DNA from: a virus
DNA length: 20,176 nucleotides
IMG/VR virus record: IMGVR_UViG_3300045256_000253
Location: 1-20,176 of that record
Reading direction: 5' to 3' (one strand)
Of this stretch, positions 1-7,535 are shown in pieces; position 1 is the stretch's first letter; each line of letters opens with the position of its first letter. Below the pieces are notes generated by a model. The model had not been told where the DNA came from. It searched no databases and worked only from the letters and a program-made list of their open reading frames with translations. A program made the position numbers and the translations under genes.

Positions 1-497
1 GGCATGCCGGCCGCCCCCGGAGCAGCGCCGGCCGCAGGCGCGCCGCCGCCCGGCGCCGCCGCCGGCGCCTGCGCCACCTGCACCCCCGAACCGGCGCCCG
101 GCAGGCCGCTGAAATCCGCCTTGCCGACGAGCGTGCCCGGCACCGCGCCGGCGCCGGTCAGGTAGGCGTAGCTCGCCGCGCGCTGCAGGTTGTCGAGCCG
201 CTGCCCCTGCGTCGCCGCGTCCTCGGCCTTCATGCGCGTGCCGATCGCCGCCCGGCGCACGTTCTGGTCATAGCCCTGGTCGTAGCCCTGGCCGAGGCCG
301 AGCAGCGCCTGGCCGAAGCGCGAGCCGAGGCCGACCGGCACGGCGGACGGGCCGCCGAGGAACGCCGCCGCGGCCTGGGCGAGCCCCTCGGAGAGCCCCT
401 GGCGGCGCGCCGCCGCCGGGTCGAAGATCAGCGCGTCGGGCCCGGCCGCCTGCGGCTGGCCGCCGCCGAGCCCGAGCAGCTGGTCGAGCCAGGCCAT
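1..497 (-). CDS. Putative internal virion / ejection protein, 3' part outside window
   Basis: The ATG at 497 lies 3 bases after the TAG of the preceding gene. The frame stays open for 165 codons to the left edge, so the C-terminus is missing. The protein begins MAWLDQLLGLGGG. It has a helical, Ala/Gly-rich N-terminal part with FDPAAARRQGLSEGLAQAAAAF, a Gln/Gly/Tyr segment (GQGYDQGYDQNVRRAAIGTR), then a basic helical stretch and a low-complexity Ala/Pro/Gly tail at the edge. I do not recognise a catalytic domain. Proteins with short amphipathic or Ala/Gly-rich N-termini at the distal end of podovirus structural operons are often internal head (DNA-ejection) proteins. That role is inferred from position only. 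A tail-associated lysozyme with its domain beyond the edge is an alternative. Confidence 0.7.
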   Translation of the reverse strand, partial: MAWLDQLLGLGGGQPQAAGPDALIFDPAAARRQGLSEGLAQAAAAFLGGPSAVPVGLGSRFGQALLGLGQGYDQGYDQNVRRAAIGTRMKAEDAATQGQRLDNLQRAASYAYLTGAGAVPGTLVGKADFSGLPGAGSGVQVAQAPAAAPGGGAPAAGAAPGAAGM

Positions 498-500
498 CGC

Positions 501-1268
501 CTATACCCCCGCGAAGCGCGCGGCGAGGCTGCCGGCGCCGAGCAGCCCGCCGAGCACCTGGGAGCCGACCGAGGGCTGGTAGACCGGCTGGCTGCCCGTG
601 GTGGTGCCGCCATAGTTGCCGCTGACCAATCCCAGATACTGCGCCAGCTTGTTCCAGGGCAGCTGCTGGCCGTAGGCCCAGCGGTCCTGCGCCGCGTTGA
701 TTTCGCTCTGCGCCTGCTGCTGGCGCTGCTGGCCGACGTTCTGCAGCGCGGCGATGTCGGTGTAGTCGGTGCTGGCCAGCGCCGGCGCGCCGGCGGCGGC
801 GCTGTCCATGCGGCCGCGCTCGGCCTCGTAGTCCTGGTAGTGGTAGGGCGCGATGGCGTTGGCGAAGCCGGTGGTCAGCGCGTTGGTCTGGGCGCCGCTG
901 CCGTAGCGCCCGAGCTGGCTGAACTGCGCGTTGACGTTGGGCGCGACCTGGGCCCACATCGCCTGGTCGACGGCGCCGAGATAGGGGTTGCCCGGCTGCA
1001 GGTATTTGCCGCTCAGCACGTCGGTCGCGTAGCCCTGCGCCGCCCGGTTGACCGGCGATCCCGCCACGGCGCGCGCCGCCTGAGCGTTCCAGCCCGACGT
1101 CGTCTCGGGCGCGACCGGCGCGGTGGTGGCGTAGGGGTAGTATTGCGGCCCCGGCGAATTGTAGAGCTGCTTGGCCTGGCTCATGATGTCGGTCAGGTAG
1201 GGGATCTGCTGCGACCAGGGCTGGCTGCTCTGCGTCGTCTTGACCTGGTCGGGCGACGAGCTACCCAT
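501..1268 (-). CDS. Probable internal virion / DNA-ejection protein (255 aa)
   Basis: I place the start at the ATG at 1268 (MGSSSPDQVKTTQ), which overlaps the end of the upstream gene by 8 bases. Longer in-frame readings only run through the upstream gene in another frame. The protein is rich in Gln, Ala, Tyr and Asn. It has the pattern SQQIPYLTDIMSQAKQLYN near the N-terminus, a coiled-coil-like middle (QNVGQQRQQQAQSEINAAQDRW) and a Gly/Ala-rich tail. Phage proteins with a PYL-x-D-I-x-x-A-x-x-LY opening are frequent in podovirus structural operons, in the position of ejection or internal-core proteins. No enzymatic motif is visible. It lies between the GNAT-like gene and another probable ejection protein. 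Family-level assignment is from memory of the pattern, not a search. Confidence 0.8.
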   Translation of the reverse strand: MGSSSPDQVKTTQSSQPWSQQIPYLTDIMSQAKQLYNSPGPQYYPYATTAPVAPETTSGWNAQAARAVAGSPVNRAAQGYATDVLSGKYLQPGNPYLGAVDQAMWAQVAPNVNAQFSQLGRYGSGAQTNALTTGFANAIAPYHYQDYEAERGRMDSAAAGAPALASTDYTDIAALQNVGQQRQQQAQSEINAAQDRWAYGQQLPWNKLAQYLGLVSGNYGGTTTGSQPVYQPSVGSQVLGGLLGAGSLAARFAGV

Positions 1269-1731
1269 GCCACAGCTCCTTCTCGATGATCCCGCCGGCG
1301 GTGGCGCGATAGCCGTGGGCGCGCAGCCGCCGGGCCCAGCCGGCACGGCCGAGCACCTGCATGTGCCCGGCGTCCTGCTCGCGCGCCCAGCCCTCGAGCA
1401 CGGCGAGCCCGGGCGCCAGCCAGGTGCCGAGGCCGTCGCCGGCGATCGCCTTGACGCGGCCGGCCCAGCCGCGCCCCGGGCCTGTCGACGGGCGGGGCAC
1501 CACCTCGGTGATCGCGAGCGCGCGGGCGCCGCCGTCCTCCCACCACAGCCAGAGCTGCGCCCGGCGGCTCGCGCAGCGCGTCAGCAGCTCGAGCGCGCTG
1601 TCGCCGCGATAGGCGCCGGCCGCCCGCTCGAGCAGCGGCCAGATCGCGGTCTGCAGCAGCCCGAGATGCTCCGGCCGCACGTCGACCATCGGCGCCGGCA
1701 CCGGCGGCCGGACGGGCAGCGCGCCGATCAT
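1261..1731 (-). CDS. GNAT-like fold phage protein (156 aa)
   Basis: The start ATG at 1731 overlaps the stop of the Gly-rich gene upstream as ATGA. After a Pro-rich N-terminus the protein shows a beta strand LWLWWEDGG, then RALAITEVVPRP. It ends with a helix and strand typical of phage acyltransferase-like proteins: LEGWAREQDAGHMQVLGRAGWARRL, then a GY, then EKEL at the end. The pattern of a GR-x-GW, a GY and a terminal EK-x-L is shared with small GNAT-like proteins in podovirus structural operons, including T7 gp13-type internal proteins as I recall them. The acetyl-CoA binding loop (Q/R-x-x-G-x-G/A) is not clear, so catalysis is doubtful. A structural role in the virion core or tail is as likely. 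Confidence that it is a gene is high, and in the fold moderate. Confidence 0.75.
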   Translation of the reverse strand: MIGALPVRPPVPAPMVDVRPEHLGLLQTAIWPLLERAAGAYRGDSALELLTRCASRRAQLWLWWEDGGARALAITEVVPRPSTGPGRGWAGRVKAIAGDGLGTWLAPGLAVLEGWAREQDAGHMQVLGRAGWARRLRAHGYRATAGGIIEKELWHG

Positions 1732-3365
1732 CGCCGGCCGCCGAGCCCGAGCAGCGCGGCGCGCACCTGCGGCGCCTTGCGCGGATCGTTGACCAGCCCG
1801 AGCAGCGCCGGCCCGAGCTTGCGGGCCGCCGCCCGCCGCACGACGAACTCGCCCTCGTCGGCGCGGATCGTGCGGTTGTCGGGGATGGCGTCCGGGCGGC
1901 CGGGGATCATGCCGCCGCGGCGGAAGCCGGCGCGATCGGCCTGGCCGCCGCCGTTGATCCCCGTCCCGCTGCCGATGCCGCCGCCATTGCTCGAGCGGCC
2001 ATTCCAGCCGCCCCCCATCGCAGCGGTGGTCGCCGGGCTGTTGGGCGTGCCGCCGATGCCGAGCGCCGTGCCGCCGGAGACGGAGTTGTTGTTGATCGCC
2101 GCCTGGCCGGCGGCGGTCGTGCTCGTGCCATCCGGCTTCATGTAGCCGATGACCGTCCCGTCCGCGCGAGTGATTGGCGTGCCCTGCTGGCTCATGGTGC
2201 TTTGGTGCTGCAGCGCGTACTGTCGCCGCGCGTACTCGTCCGGGGTGTACTCGGTCTGCAGCGTGTCTCCGAACACCCGGGCGATCATGCCGGGGTCGTA
2301 GACGCCGCCGGGGCTGATCCCCGCATTGAGCTGCCCGCCGGTCTTGGCCGACACTGCATCGCGGTTGGCGATCTGCGGGTCTGACAGCGAGCCGTAGCGG
2401 TTCAGGCCGAGGACGCCGCCGAGCACCTGGCCGACGTCGAGGCCGCCCAGGCCGAGCCCGCTGTTGAGGCTGTCGCTGGTCGCCGTGTTGTAGCCATGCA
2501 TGGCGAGGCCCGCGACCGTCGCCGGCAGGCCATAGACGCCCGGCAGCTGGCTGGCGAGGCTGAGGGCGATCTGCGCCGGCAGGCCCATGCTGATGTAGTC
2601 CTGGGGACTGGCCGGGCCGAAGATGCCGCCGCCGGCGCCGCCACTGCCCGCGCCGCCACTGCCCGCGCCGCCACTGCCCGCGCCACCGCCGGCGCCGTTG
2701 CCCGCGCCGCCGCCCAGGCCGAGCAGGCCGCCGAAGCCGCCGCGGTCATTGCCGCCATGCATGCCGCCGCTCGGATTGTCCGACCCGGTGCCGGTGTTGC
2801 CCGCGTTGCCGCCGCGGCCCCCCGAGCTCGAGCCGGTGCCGGATCCGCTGCCGCCCGAGCCGCCCGTCGAGCCGCCGCCCGTCGAGCCGCCGCCCGTCGA
2901 GCCGCCACCCGCCGAGCCCGTTCCGCTGCCGCCCGTCGAGCCGGTCCCGGTGCCGCCGCCCGCCGCCGGCGTGCCCGGCGTGCCGGGCGGCGCGTAGATC
3001 TGGTAGCCGTAGGGCTGCAGGTTCGCCGGCCCGAAGCGGTCCCCGAAATTGTACGGGTCGGCGGTCGGCTGCTGATAGTTGATGCCGATGCCGGTGACCT
3101 GGGCGCCGCCCGGCGCGCTGCTGCCGGCGATACCGCCGCCAGTGCCGCCCGTGCTGCCGCCGGAGCCGCCGCCCTGGCCGCCGCCGGCCGGCAGGGGCGA
3201 GCCCTGCACGCCCTGGCCGGCGAGGATGGCGGCGATCGCCGATTGCGGCACCTGGCCGGTGCCGTTGGCGCTGTTCGCCCAGCGGCCGTCCGGCATCAGC
3301 CAGTAGGAGTGGCCGCCGTAGCTGAAGGGAATGGGCGTGGCGCCCGGAGTGATCGTCGTCGCCAT
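1728..3365 (-). CDS. Gly/Ser-rich repeat virion-associated protein (545 aa)
   Basis: The start is taken as the ATG at 3365 (MATTITPGATPIPFSYGG). A TTG one codon upstream is possible. The N-terminus carries an aromatic YGGHSYWLMPDGRW segment. It is followed by a long low-complexity region of Gly, Ser, Thr and Ala with two perfect pentapeptide repeat blocks (STGGG and AGSGG). A more ordered segment follows (YISMGLPAQIALSLASQLPGVYG; PDEYARRQYALQHQ). The C-terminus reads RRGGMIPGRPDAIP, then RADEGEFVVRRAAARKLG, then ALLGLVNDP. That GGMI...D...EGEFV motif is common at the C-termini of phage tail-length, internal or ejection proteins. A location in the virion, perhaps delivered with DNA, is inferred. 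The sequence also resembles collagen-like linkers. No enzymatic domain is seen. The gene follows the 115-aa protein after a 4-base gap. Confidence 0.85.
   Translation of the reverse strand: MATTITPGATPIPFSYGGHSYWLMPDGRWANSANGTGQVPQSAIAAILAGQGVQGSPLPAGGGQGGGSGGSTGGTGGGIAGSSAPGGAQVTGIGINYQQPTADPYNFGDRFGPANLQPYGYQIYAPPGTPGTPAAGGGTGTGSTGGSGTGSAGGGSTGGGSTGGGSTGGSGGSGSGTGSSSGGRGGNAGNTGTGSDNPSGGMHGGNDRGGFGGLLGLGGGAGNGAGGGAGSGGAGSGGAGSGGAGGGIFGPASPQDYISMGLPAQIALSLASQLPGVYGLPATVAGLAMHGYNTATSDSLNSGLGLGGLDVGQVLGGVLGLNRYGSLSDPQIANRDAVSAKTGGQLNAGISPGGVYDPGMIARVFGDTLQTEYTPDEYARRQYALQHQSTMSQQGTPITRADGTVIGYMKPDGTSTTAAGQAAINNNSVSGGTALGIGGTPNSPATTAAMGGGWNGRSSNGGGIGSGTGINGGGQADRAGFRRGGMIPGRPDAIPDNRTIRADEGEFVVRRAAARKLGPALLGLVNDPRKAPQVRAALLGLGGRR
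2635..2679. repeat. Three perfect 15-bp tandem repeats inside the Gly-rich gene
   Basis: The unit gcgccgccactgccc occurs three times without mismatch at 2635, 2650 and 2665. Read on the minus strand it codes for repeats of Ala-Gly-Ser-Gly-Gly. Perfect nucleotide identity, including third positions, points to recent slippage or expansion. Confidence 0.9.
2866..2910. repeat. Three 15-bp tandem repeats (STGGG-coding) inside the Gly-rich gene
   Basis: The unit gtcgagccgccgccc occurs at 2866 and 2881 exactly, and at 2896 with one mismatch. It codes for Ser-Thr-Gly-Gly-Gly on the minus strand. It is a second, independent pentapeptide expansion about 190 bp from the AGSGG block. Confidence 0.9.
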
Positions 3366-3369
3366 CAAT

Positions 3370-3717
3370 TCACCCGATGATCAGCACGTCGTAGGTCCGG
3401 TCGACCTGGGCGTTGTTGGCGTGGTGCAGGGTGACGGTCCCTTCGCCGCGCGTGTCGTACCAGGGCGTGCCCTCGGCCTTGGCGTTGGCCGTCTGCGGCC
3501 CGAAGAACAGCCGGCTGGTGCCCGACAGCCGCGGGTCGGTCAGCACCGTGGTCGCGACGTTGGCCGTCAGCGTCACCGTCGTGCAGGCGTTGAGCTTGCC
3601 GAGCAGGATCAGGTTGACGACCTTGACCGCCTTCTGGATCCACGCCACCAGGCCGGGCACGCCCGCCGCGATCGCCGGCGCCGGGTCGAGCCCACGATAG
3701 CCGGTGCTTGTGGTCAC
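3370..3717 (-). CDS. Conserved phage structural protein (115 aa)
   Basis: The start is the GTG at 3717, which overlaps the TGA of the upstream gp10-like gene as GTGA. The next gene starts 4 bases after its stop. The N-terminus has a hydrophobic helix (AIAAGVPGLVAWIQKAVKVVNLILLGKLN). A beta-rich half follows: TVTLTANVATTVLTDPRLSG, then FFGPQTANAKAEG, and ending HANNAQVDRTYDVLIIG. The sequence of T-V-L-x-DPR-L-S, PxTANA and HANNAQxDRT is a pattern I know from many podovirus and prophage genomes next to the gp10-like or tail-hub gene, where it is left as hypothetical. A virion component is inferred from context. Confidence 0.9.
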   Translation of the reverse strand: MTTSTGYRGLDPAPAIAAGVPGLVAWIQKAVKVVNLILLGKLNACTTVTLTANVATTVLTDPRLSGTSRLFFGPQTANAKAEGTPWYDTRGEGTVTLHHANNAQVDRTYDVLIIG

Positions 3718-5216
3718 CGCGGCCCCGCCGGGATCGCCAGGATCTCGTCGACGCCGTAGAGGTGCGACCAGCTCGAGGCCGCCGGGACGGCGATCCGCGC
3801 CCGGTGGTAGCGCCCGCGCCAGCGGCCGCGGCAGACGCCCAGGCTGTTGAGCGTCACGGCGCTGGCGAAGCTCACCGCGTCGACCTGGCGGTTGCGGGTG
3901 CCGACCTGCACGGTCGGGCTGCCGCCGTCGATCATCGGCCGGAGCGCGCGCAGGATCGCCCGCTGCGCCTGCGCGCGCGTCCCGTCGGGCAGGTCCCGCG
4001 CCTCGAAGAGCTGCGCCTCCGCGGTGTCGACCGTGGCGGCCAGCGCCGCGCCGGTGAAGAACCCCAGCTTGTGGCTGGTGTCGAAGCCGGCGGTGAGCCG
4101 GCGCGCGATACCGGTCCACACCGCGCTGTCCAGGCTGAAGGGCAGCGCGTCGATGCTGCCGCTGACGCTGTCCAGCGTGTCGAGCGTGTAGCCCTGCTGC
4201 GTCGCGCCCGACCAGATCATCTCGTGGTCGCCCGGCTCGACGCGGGCGAAGCGGTCGACGTCCCACTGGTAGGCCAGCAGCCGGTTCGGGGTGCCGCCAT
4301 TGCCGATCGCCGGGTAGCTGACGACGTAGAGGCCGTTCTCCGGGTCCACGGCCGCCGTCACGCGTTGCAGGTTGTTCTGGTCGACCTCGGCCCAGAAATA
4401 CCGGTCGACCCGCTGCTCGCCGATCGGCACCAGCTGCCCGGTGCTGGCGCTCATCATGTAGAGGCCGCTGCGGTCGACGAAGAAGATCTTGTCCTCGTGG
4501 TAGGCGACCGAGCCGTCGATCGTGGCGCCGACGTTCTGGTGCAGCACGCCGAACTGCCAGATGCCGGGCGGCCCGACGAAGGTGCCGCGGCGAATGGCGA
4601 ACTCCTGCAGGATGACCACCGACTGCTCGTAGCCGACCAGGAACTGCACCTTGCCGCCGTCGGGCAGGTCCTGCTGGTCGGCCATCGTGGTGGCCGAGCT
4701 CGCCCACGAGGTCGGGCTGTTGTTGATGGCGCCCCATTGGACCCGCTGCGGCGCGCCGCTGATGCGGCCCATCATCGGGAAGTCGCCGGCGGTGGCGACG
4801 TAGGTGCCGACCGGCGGCGAGCCCGCCATCGCCGAGAAGTTGGTGTCGCTGTCGACGTTGAACTGCTGCGGCGTGTCCACGCCGTTGACGGCGAACACCA
4901 GGCTGCCGAACTGCGAGAAGCTCCAGCGGCCGTCGGCCGGGCAGGCATAGGCCCCGCCCGCCGTCCGGCTGACGTCGGAGAAGGTCGAGCCGCTCAGCCG
5001 GTAGAGCTTGGTCGCGTCACCGGCGAAGATCACGCCGCTGCCGTCGGACTTGCGCACGAAGATGGCGCCCTGGCAGCGCGCGCCGAGCGCGGTGCTGACG
5101 GTCGCCAGCGACAGGAACGGCCGAACGCTGCTGATCGCCGGGATCACGTTCAGCATCTCGCCGGCGCCGCCCTGGAAGACGGGCCGGTCGGGCAGCCATT
5201 CCGGGATCGGGATCAC
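3714..5216 (-). CDS. P22 gp10-like packaged-DNA stabilisation / tail hub protein (500 aa)
   Basis: The start is the GTG at 5216 (read MIPIPEWLPDRP). It overlaps the adaptor gene stop as GTGA and gives 500 residues, close to P22 gp10 (about 470). It opens with FQGGAGEMLNVIPAISSVRPF, as expected for the gp10 family, whose N-termini call for listing the input gene set. It then shows repeated beta-propeller-like strands with W, Y and D-G turns: VGYEQSVVILQEFAIRRG, HEDKIFFVDRSGLYM, and DPENGLYVVSYPA. It ends with RGRYHRARIAVPA. In P22, gp10 sits below the adaptor, plugs the portal after packaging and connects to the tailspike hub. The placement directly after an adaptor gene fits that role. The family call rests on length, order and fold pattern rather than a search. 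Confidence 0.85.
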   Translation of the reverse strand: MIPIPEWLPDRPVFQGGAGEMLNVIPAISSVRPFLSLATVSTALGARCQGAIFVRKSDGSGVIFAGDATKLYRLSGSTFSDVSRTAGGAYACPADGRWSFSQFGSLVFAVNGVDTPQQFNVDSDTNFSAMAGSPPVGTYVATAGDFPMMGRISGAPQRVQWGAINNSPTSWASSATTMADQQDLPDGGKVQFLVGYEQSVVILQEFAIRRGTFVGPPGIWQFGVLHQNVGATIDGSVAYHEDKIFFVDRSGLYMMSASTGQLVPIGEQRVDRYFWAEVDQNNLQRVTAAVDPENGLYVVSYPAIGNGGTPNRLLAYQWDVDRFARVEPGDHEMIWSGATQQGYTLDTLDSVSGSIDALPFSLDSAVWTGIARRLTAGFDTSHKLGFFTGAALAATVDTAEAQLFEARDLPDGTRAQAQRAILRALRPMIDGGSPTVQVGTRNRQVDAVSFASAVTLNSLGVCRGRWRGRYHRARIAVPAASSWSHLYGVDEILAIPAGPR

Positions 5217-5872
5217 GGCGTCACCGCCACCGGCCGCATCTGCAGGGTCGAGCCGGCGAAGCGCGCCCGCCGGTCGCTCTCCTGCAGGCCGGCGATCGCC
5301 GCCAGGAAGCGGGCGTGCCAGTCGCCCGCCCGGCCGGGATCGTCGACGCCGATCGCCACCGCCTCGAGCAGCGCGCCGAACAGGTAGATGCCGGGCGCGT
5401 TCGTCAGCAGCCAGTTCGTCGTCTGGCTGACCGACAGCGCCGGGAACCGCGCGAGGTAGACGAGCTCGAAGGTGGTGGCCGCGGTGATCACCGGCTTGAT
5501 CTGGAGCTGCTGGCCGACCATCGCGGCGACGTAGCTGGTGCCGCTGTTGCCGCCGAAGAGCGCGACGAGCTGCTCCTCGGTGACCACCGGCACCAGGTAC
5601 GGCGGCGAGCTCGGCAGCACCAACCGCCGCATCTCGAGGAAATCGGTCGGCAGGTTGGTGTACTCGCTCGACACCGAGAAGGCGGCATTGACCGTCTCCA
5701 TCGCCCGCACGCGCAAGGGCGGCGAGGGATAGCTCCCCTCGCCGCCCCGGTGGATGCGCTGCTCGGCGAGCGTGATGAAGTCGGCCGCGTTGCCGGTGAC
5801 CTCGGTGTCGCCGGTCGCGGCCAGCCACGTCGCGATCGCCGCCTGCAGGTTGGCGTAGGTGTCGAGCGCCAT
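5213..5872 (-). CDS. Head-tail adaptor protein, SU10-type (219 aa)
   Basis: The ATG at 5872 starts MALDTYANLQAAIATWLA. No strong Shine-Dalgarno sequence is visible in the 32-bp gap before it. The protein shows the hallmarks of SU10-like phage adaptors. These are a helical N-terminus with DFITLAEQRIHR, a strand region (YTNLPTDFLEMRRLVL), and a C-terminal helical part with ELVYLARFPALS, TNWLLTNAPGIYLFGALLEA and a DW-x-ARF helix. Adaptors form a 12-subunit ring under the portal and receive the tail hub. The gene immediately precedes the gp10-like hub gene with a GTGA overlap, so adaptor and hub are probably produced in matched amounts. This is one of the firmer structural calls. Confidence 0.9.
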   Translation of the reverse strand: MALDTYANLQAAIATWLAATGDTEVTGNAADFITLAEQRIHRGGEGSYPSPPLRVRAMETVNAAFSVSSEYTNLPTDFLEMRRLVLPSSPPYLVPVVTEEQLVALFGGNSGTSYVAAMVGQQLQIKPVITAATTFELVYLARFPALSVSQTTNWLLTNAPGIYLFGALLEAVAIGVDDPGRAGDWHARFLAAIAGLQESDRRARFAGSTLQMRPVAVTP

Positions 5873-5890
5873 CGGCGGGTCGGATGCCGA

Positions 5891-5900
5891 TCAGGCCTGA
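5891..5900. other. 10-bp perfect palindrome in the adaptor 5' gap
   Basis: TCAGGCCTGA lies in the 32-bp gap between the stop of the 217-aa gene and the adaptor start. It could be a small hairpin or protein site, or chance. The gap has no clear ribosome-binding site. Confidence 0.4.
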
Positions 5901-5904
5901 CGGA

Positions 5905-6558
5905 TCAGACCTGCCGCTCGGCCCACCCCATCTCGGGGATGTAGCTCGAGGCGGCGGCCTGGGCCGGCAGCCAGAGGTGGATCAGGCACGAGCCCTGCGG
6001 CGGGATGATGATCTTCGGCACGCCCTCGATCACCTTCTTGATCACCGAGATGCTCATGTTGGCGACCTGGTCGACCGCGCCGAACTTGAGGATGTAGGTG
6101 TCGCCGATCACCGGGATCGCGCCGCTCAGCCAGCGGTTGCCGATGATGGTGCGCGCCAGGCTCGACTTGGCCGACGCCGTGATGTTGCCGGCGCGAACCT
6201 TGGCGATGCTGGTGCCGCTCGCATTCCCGTTCGGGTTCTTGATGTTGGGGGTGAGGTCCGAGCCGCCGGAGGTGTAGCGGTCGACGTTGAGGTCGAGCTG
6301 CGCCGCCACCTGGAGGCTGGTGCCGGAGGTGCCGGGCGCCGTCGCGATCAGCGCCAGGAAGTCGAGCTCGATCGACTTGCCGCCGGCGGCCTCCTGGTTG
6401 TAGATCGCGATGAACGGGTTGGTGTCGGAAAACGCCGTCGGCGCCGCCGCGGTGGCGATGCCGGTCTGGCCGTTGTTGACGGTGAAGTAACCGCCATCCT
6501 CGACCAGGCCGCCCATGTCGGCGCCGATCGGAACCTGGTAGCTGACGGAACGCGGCAT
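5905..6558 (-). CDS. Beta-rich head-associated protein (217 aa), unknown role
   Basis: The ATG at 6558 has a good ribosome-binding site, AGGAG 8 bases upstream. The protein begins MPRSVSYQVPIGADMGGLVEDGGYF. It then alternates short beta strands with Gly/Ser/Asn turns (NPFIAIYNQEAAGGKSIELDFLALIATAP; AAQLDLNVDRYTSGG), and ends IIIPPQGSCLIHLWLP. It lacks transmembrane or enzymatic motifs. Homologues with the GGYF...NPF-x-x-IYN...GK-x-I-x-LDFL pattern occur beside SU10-type capsid genes, which suggests a capsid decoration or head-completion protein. That is inference. It might also be a minor tail component. Confidence 0.88.
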   Translation of the reverse strand: MPRSVSYQVPIGADMGGLVEDGGYFTVNNGQTGIATAAAPTAFSDTNPFIAIYNQEAAGGKSIELDFLALIATAPGTSGTSLQVAAQLDLNVDRYTSGGSDLTPNIKNPNGNASGTSIAKVRAGNITASAKSSLARTIIGNRWLSGAIPVIGDTYILKFGAVDQVANMSISVIKKVIEGVPKIIIPPQGSCLIHLWLPAQAAASSYIPEMGWAERQV

Positions 6559-6577
6559 GCGTGTGGCTCCTATGTTG

Positions 6578-6594
6578 CCGGCCGGAAGGGCCGG
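6578..6594. other. GC-rich hairpin between the 111-aa and 217-aa genes
   Basis: CCGGCC, a 5-nt loop, then GGCCGG at 6578-6594. On the minus strand it lies just after the stop of the 111-aa gene and before the ribosome-binding site of the next. No run of T follows, so I do not call a terminator. An mRNA-stabilising or insulating hairpin is possible. Confidence 0.5.
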
Positions 6595-6597
6595 GGG

Positions 6598-6933
6598 TCA
6601 GACCCCGCCGTCGCCCGGCGTGGCGTAGAGAGTCGAGGCGCCGCCGGCGGTGACGGCGACCAGGTGGGTGGCGCCCTGGGTGGCGAGGACCTCGCGCTGC
6701 CCGGGCAGCAGCGGGATGCCGCCGACCGGCGAGGCGGCCTGGCCGCCCTGACCGTCGAGCTCGAGGAAGATCACCTCGCCGCCGGCATTGACCAGCCGCA
6801 CCGCGCCCGAGCGCAGCACGCCGCCGAGGCCGTCGGCGAAGCCGTCGAACTGCAGGGCGGCACTCACCGTGCCGACCGCCATGGTCACGGTGCAGCCGTT
6901 GCGCTGCGCCCGGAAGGCGCCTGTCTGGGCCAT
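6598..6933 (-). CDS. Small beta-rich phage protein (111 aa), unknown role
   Basis: The ATG at 6933 follows a purine-rich AGGGGCGG and lies 10 bases after the stop of the previous gene. The protein reads MAQTGAFRAQRNGCTVTMAVGT near the start. It then alternates strands and Gly turns (VRLVNAGGEVIFLELDGQGG; GGIPLLPGQREVLATQGATHLVAVTAGG), which suggests a compact beta sandwich. Such short beta proteins between capsid and adaptor genes are often capsid decoration or head-joining proteins. I do not recognise a named family. Coding is supported by its position in the operon, its start signals and the lack of any competing frame. Confidence 0.85.
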   Translation of the reverse strand: MAQTGAFRAQRNGCTVTMAVGTVSAALQFDGFADGLGGVLRSGAVRLVNAGGEVIFLELDGQGGQAASPVGGIPLLPGQREVLATQGATHLVAVTAGGASTLYATPGDGGV

Positions 6934-6943
6934 CGCGCCGCCC

Positions 6944-7519
6944 CTACGTCTTCAGCCCGAGCTTGGGCAGGCTGACCGCGTCGAGATAGGTGATGGCGCT
7001 CGACGGCCAGGGGTCAGGCAGCGCGGCATAGGTGTAGGCGACGCGCAGCCCGGCCGCCAGGTCGGTCGAGGCGGACGGGTCGTTGGCCGCGCTGCCGAGC
7101 GGCGCGTTGCCGTGCTCGACGCTGGCGGTGAGCGCCCGGACCGTCGGCCCCACGCTGTAGACCACCGCCAGCCAGACCAGGTCGTAGAGCGTGTAGGCGA
7201 AGGCCGGCTCGAGCGTCGCGGCGTTGTCGCTGATCTGCTCGGCCGCGATGCCCATCAGGTCCTTCGGCTTGGCGTTCGCCTCGTCATGGGAATAGACGCC
7301 CATGCGGAAGAAGCCGGCGACGCCGCTGGTGATCGTGTGCACCATCTTGGTGAACAGCGTCGGCCGGCCGATGACCATCGGAACGGCATAGAGCAGGTTG
7401 GCCGTCACCGCCTTGGTGGTGCTGCCGGCGCCGCCGCGCGGGAAGAAGTACCGCCCGTCCGGGAAGAGGTCGTTGCCGAAGCGCTTTTCCTGGGGTCCTG
7501 TGCCGCGGTCGGTCGACAT
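6944..7519 (-). CDS. Head-associated structural protein (191 aa), unknown role
   Basis: The ATG at 7519 has a strong ribosome-binding site (AAAGGAG, 6 bases away). It starts MSTDRGTGPQEKRFGNDLFP. A strand-rich core follows: ANLLYAVPMVIGRPTLFTKMVHTI, FFRMGVYSHDEAN and LEPAFAYTLYDLVWLAVVYS. The order of LYAVP, a variable loop, R-x-GVY and a late W-L-A strand is known from beta-sandwich phage proteins that coat heads or form head fibres. The functional assignment is inferred from fold pattern and location. It is preceded by the 110-aa gene with a 16-base gap. Confidence 0.88.
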   Translation of the reverse strand: MSTDRGTGPQEKRFGNDLFPDGRYFFPRGGAGSTTKAVTANLLYAVPMVIGRPTLFTKMVHTITSGVAGFFRMGVYSHDEANAKPKDLMGIAAEQISDNAATLEPAFAYTLYDLVWLAVVYSVGPTVRALTASVEHGNAPLGSAANDPSASTDLAAGLRVAYTYAALPDPWPSSAITYLDAVSLPKLGLKT

Positions 7520-7535
7520 GCTGTCTCCTTTCGGT

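Noticed and set aside
268-957. Arg-rich minus-strand frame overlapping the two ejection-type proteins
   Set aside because: Its composition (Arg, Ala, Pro, Gly) is typical of an off-frame reading of GC-rich genes, and it spans the junction of two better-supported genes.
3714-5828. A 704-codon reading joining adaptor region and gp10-like protein
   Set aside because: The extension upstream of 5216 is the wrong frame across the adaptor gene. A GTGA junction gives a proper start for the gp10-like gene.
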